Below the pieces are notes generated by a model, which searched no databases, had not been told where the DNA came from, and worked only from the letters and a program-made list of their open reading frames with translations. The position numbers and the translations under genes are program-made. Positions 6,865-8,700 of a stretch of DNA of 8,700 nt are shown here, in pieces. The first letter of the stretch is position 1. Every line of letters starts with the position of its first letter. The stretch is from Christensenella sp. UBA767 (lineage in GTDB: Bacteria > Bacillota > Clostridia > Christensenellales > CAG-917). The stretch is from positions 609 through 9,308 of the forward strand of contig DBJV01000112.1 of assembly GCA_002297185.1 (NCBI GenBank), in the 5' to 3' direction.

Positions 6865-7092
6865 TTATTTTTTTATTGCTTTTTGCGTGAGCCTTTGTAT
6901 CAACGCATCGTCGTCGAGTGTGCCGAGAATCTCACCTTCATCATACAATGTTGCATTATCAAACAGAAGCAACTTTTGCGACCATAGCCCCATTTCGGTT
7001 ACTACGTCGTCATCCGCAATATCTGCGGTTATGTATGACGGTAAACCGCGCGAATAGGTAATTTTCTCACCAGATTTCGCTAAATACTTCAA
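6865..7092 (-). CDS. Small unrecognised ORF, probably truncated at its 5' end
   Basis: I do not recognise a family. The 75-residue product is acidic and soluble in character (SRGLPSYITADIADDD, KLLLFDNATLYDEGE, then a basic KAIKK end), and its codon use matches the neighbouring genes, which argues it is or was a real protein. The only start near the front is TTG at 7092, without a ribosome binding site, and the frame stays open a further 90 bases into the recombinase region. Its natural beginning may therefore have been lost at the junction near 7113. It is convergent with the sigma-like gene and shares the terminator between them. It may be a small accessory protein of the former mobile element. 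Confidence 0.5.
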   Translation of the reverse strand: MKYLAKSGEKITYSRGLPSYITADIADDDVVTEMGLWSQKLLLFDNATLYDEGEILGTLDDDALIQRLTQKAIKK

Positions 7093-7104
7093 TAGATATT
7101 GCAG

Positions 7105-7118
7105 GATGCCGTTGTACA
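7105..7118. other. Abrupt junction where recombinase similarity begins
   Basis: In the recombinase frame, family-like sequence starts at TDTPEGRMM (7116 on). The codons before it (encoding SIDIAGCRC) do not resemble a resolvase catalytic domain, and a TAA closes that frame at 7059. The opposing small ORF also loses any plausible start here. This looks like a deletion or recombination breakpoint. Confidence 0.55.
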
Positions 7119-7136
7119 GACACGCCCGAAGGACGT

Positions 7137-8582
7137 ATGATGGAATGTTTTCTCGAAGGTATGAATCAATACTTTTCCGAAGAACTTATGCAAAAAGTCA
7201 GACGCGGACTCAATGAGAGTTGGCTAAAAGGCAATGCAACGGGCGGAAGAAAAGTATTTGGATATGACGTAGTCAATCAAAAATATGTAATAAATGAAAA
7301 GGAGGCTGCCACGATTTTAGAGATATTTACTAAATATTCGCAAGGATATACGGCAGAAGAAATCGCAAAATCATTGCAAGAGCGCGGAATCAAATATCAC
7401 GACGAAAAATATTTGGGCAATCGAACGATTTTCAAGTTGTTGCATAAACTTAAATACACCGGCAAGGTCGAACACGGCGGAATTGTATATGACAAAGTAT
7501 ATCCGCAAATAATATCCGACGAATTGTGGCGAAAGGTCGAAATGATACATCAACAAAATAAAATTGCACCAAGTAGCAAAAAGGCGGTTTATGAGTATAT
7601 ACTCACAGGTAAATTAGTATGCGGTGTCTGTAAAAAGAAAATGAGCGGCGCAAGCGGTTCTAGCAAAGCAAAACGTGTGCATTATTACTATGTTTGCAAT
7701 TCGCATAAAAAGGGCGAAAAATGCATGACAACTTCGGTACAAAAAGATTACATAGAAGATTTGGTTATAAACTCAACTATGGCATTTTTATCTGACGATG
7801 AAACTGTTACGAGAATCGCAAATTCGGTGTACACAGTTCTTGAAAAAGAAGCGAAAGACAATTCTTCGCTCAAATTGCTTGAAAACAAAAAAGCGCAAGC
7901 GCAAAAATCCGCAAGCAATATCATCAAAGCGATAGAAGAAGGCATTATTACCGAACAAACAAAAACAAGATTGAAAGAACTTGAGATGCAAATCAATCAA
8001 TATGATTTTGAGATTGATAAGGAAAAACAAAAAACACAGCAATATCTCTCGCGTGAACAAATCAAGAATTACATATCATCAAAATTCAATGCAAATTCAA
8101 CCGATTTGCAATTTAGAAAAATGATAGTCAATACTTTCATTCGAGAAATAGTTTTCTTTGAAGATAAATTGATTATCACATACAATTTTGCACCGCCGAC
8201 GGAAACAGTTGCCATCGATGCGAAAGCAACTATCGAAATAGAAAAGCAGTGCGAATCTGCTTTTTCTTTTACTCAAAATTATTCGTCTATTTTATCCAAA
8301 GGCGCGCCATTAGGGAATAAAACGAACACTAATCAAAGTGTTCGTTTTGTTTTATCGCCTGTTGATGAGTCCCGTTCCGTAGAGTCAATAGTAAAAACGA
8401 ACACCTTGTTAAAAGATGTTCGTTTTTTTATTAACAAAAACTATTTCGGTATTAAAATCGGGCACACCCCACCGTTTTCACATATATTGCGATGTGTAAT
8501 CACAATGCAACTCCAAGTTCTTTGCACTTCTCGATTGCCAAATCATGGTCTTGCAGTGCCGCAAGTCGATACCAATGCTTAG
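7137..8582 (+). CDS. Large serine recombinase lacking its catalytic domain, likely pseudogene
   Basis: The ORF has 481 residues but begins at the very end of the resolvase domain (EGMNQYFSEEL, then KVRRGL, the long helix). The first 110-130 residues, with the catalytic serine, are missing. What remains is the DNA-binding half: a Recombinase domain (36-136, from GRKVFGYDV to LWRKVEMI), a zinc ribbon with C162, C165, C187 and C196, a coiled coil (about 235-300), and the usual late motif IREIVFFEDKLIITYNF (335-351). After about residue 390 the sequence stops looking like a recombinase; it reads through two terminator hairpins and overlaps the opposite Sel1-repeat gene, so the true end is earlier or the stop was lost. 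AAGGA at 7129-7133 could start translation at the second ATG (7140). It cannot catalyse recombination on its own. It could still bind DNA, but decay is the simpler reading. Confidence 0.85.
   Translation: MMECFLEGMNQYFSEELMQKVRRGLNESWLKGNATGGRKVFGYDVVNQKYVINEKEAATILEIFTKYSQGYTAEEIAKSLQERGIKYHDEKYLGNRTIFKLLHKLKYTGKVEHGGIVYDKVYPQIISDELWRKVEMIHQQNKIAPSSKKAVYEYILTGKLVCGVCKKKMSGASGSSKAKRVHYYYVCNSHKKGEKCMTTSVQKDYIEDLVINSTMAFLSDDETVTRIANSVYTVLEKEAKDNSSLKLLENKKAQAQKSASNIIKAIEEGIITEQTKTRLKELEMQINQYDFEIDKEKQKTQQYLSREQIKNYISSKFNANSTDLQFRKMIVNTFIREIVFFEDKLIITYNFAPPTETVAIDAKATIEIEKQCESAFSFTQNYSSILSKGAPLGNKTNTNQSVRFVLSPVDESRSVESIVKTNTLLKDVRFFINKNYFGIKIGHTPPFSHILRCVITMQLQVLCTSRLPNHGLAVPQVDTNA
8319..8348. 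terminator. Perfect 12-bp hairpin, first of a pair
   Basis: AAAACGAACACT (8319-8330) and AGTGTTCGTTTT (8337-8348) pair perfectly around a six-base loop. A-runs and T-runs flank the stem, so it can work in both directions. It lies within the odd tail of the recombinase frame, suggesting that the recombinase gene originally ended before it. Confidence 0.7.
8393..8429. terminator. Bidirectional terminator, second of a pair
   Basis: AAAAACGAACA (8393-8403) pairs with TGTTCGTTTTT, the stem being extended inward by three pairs after one C-A mismatch. A run of seven T follows on the plus strand and five T on the minus strand. It shares the core ACGAACA with the hairpin 70 bases upstream. On the minus strand it lies about 70 bases after the Sel1-repeat stop, so it probably terminates that gene as well. 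Confidence 0.75.
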
Positions 8583-8700
8583 CCTGTTCGATGTCGCGGT
8601 CCACTCCGATTGCATCTTCATAAAACCATGCCAAATTACATTGTCCATCTCTATCACCATGCTCAGCGGCACGACGAGTCCAATACAGTGCCTTTTCCAA
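8500..8700 (-). CDS. Sel1-repeat protein, C-terminal end only (5' partial)
   Basis: The last 66 residues are visible; the gene continues beyond the window, so no start can be given. One full Sel1-type (TPR-like) helical repeat is clear: ALYWTRRAAEHGDRDGQCNL, then FYEDAIGVDRDIEQAKHWYRLAA, with a short cap ending at TGA (8502-8500). Sel1 repeats form alpha-solenoid scaffolds for protein-protein contacts. The gene faces the recombinase remnant and overlaps the last 83 bases of that reading frame, which argues that the recombinase tail is not functional there. It is probably the chromosomal flank of the element, but this is inference. Confidence 0.85.
   Translation of the reverse strand: MEKALYWTRRAAEHGDRDGQCNLAWFYEDAIGVDRDIEQAKHWYRLAALQDHDLAIEKCKELGVAL

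Noticed and set aside
6677..7057. 126-residue plus-strand ORF over the hairpins
   Set aside because: It is largely translation of the two hairpins and the complement of the small minus-strand ORF; composition is serine/cysteine-rich and not protein-like.

Overview
The window is AT-rich bacterial DNA using the standard bacterial code. Genes are tightly packed, have strong AGGAG-type ribosome binding sites and use TGA as a stop. The mix of an InlB-repeat/leucine-rich-repeat surface protein, Clostridia-type large serine recombinase sequence and a small sigma-like regulator suggests a low-GC Bacillota genome, most likely a gut-associated member of Clostridia. The lineage is inference; there is no rRNA or tRNA gene to confirm it.

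Layout. (1) 1-2075, plus strand: the C-terminal part of a large secreted or surface protein with InlB B-repeats followed by BspA-type leucine-rich repeats; its beginning lies outside the window. (2) 2126-5547: a defence-type cluster. An AbiH-like gene (plus strand) converges, with an 11-base gap, on a minus-strand operon. In transcription order that operon holds a RloA-like ABC/AAA ATPase (5547-4282), a RloB-like Toprim-type protein (4280-3666) and an unrecognised protein with a hydrophobic segment and a winged-helix-like end (3618-2932). A near-consensus promoter at 5595-5567 drives the operon. (3) 5600-5962: a regulatory gap with a second, plus-strand promoter and a long leader containing hairpins and repeated GTTGA motifs. 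(4) 5963-8582: the remains of a mobile element. These are a sigma-region-4-like regulator, a bulged long hairpin, a terminator hairpin, a small minus-strand ORF, and a large serine recombinase whose catalytic domain is missing. The small ORF and the recombinase meet head to head at an abrupt junction near 7113. The recombinase frame also runs on through two similar terminator hairpins into the next gene. (5) 8500-8700, minus strand: the C-terminal end of a Sel1-repeat protein.

How it may work together (inference): the ATPase/RloB pair resembles two-gene abortive-infection systems in which an ABC-type ATPase controls a Toprim-type effector. The third gene and AbiH would be extra or accessory defence genes on a mobile-element-associated island. 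The element appears immobilised, because the recombinase has lost its catalytic serine domain. The most useful leads are the unassigned third gene of the ATPase/RloB operon, the recombinase truncation junction, and the unexplained hairpin and leader structures around the sigma-like gene.
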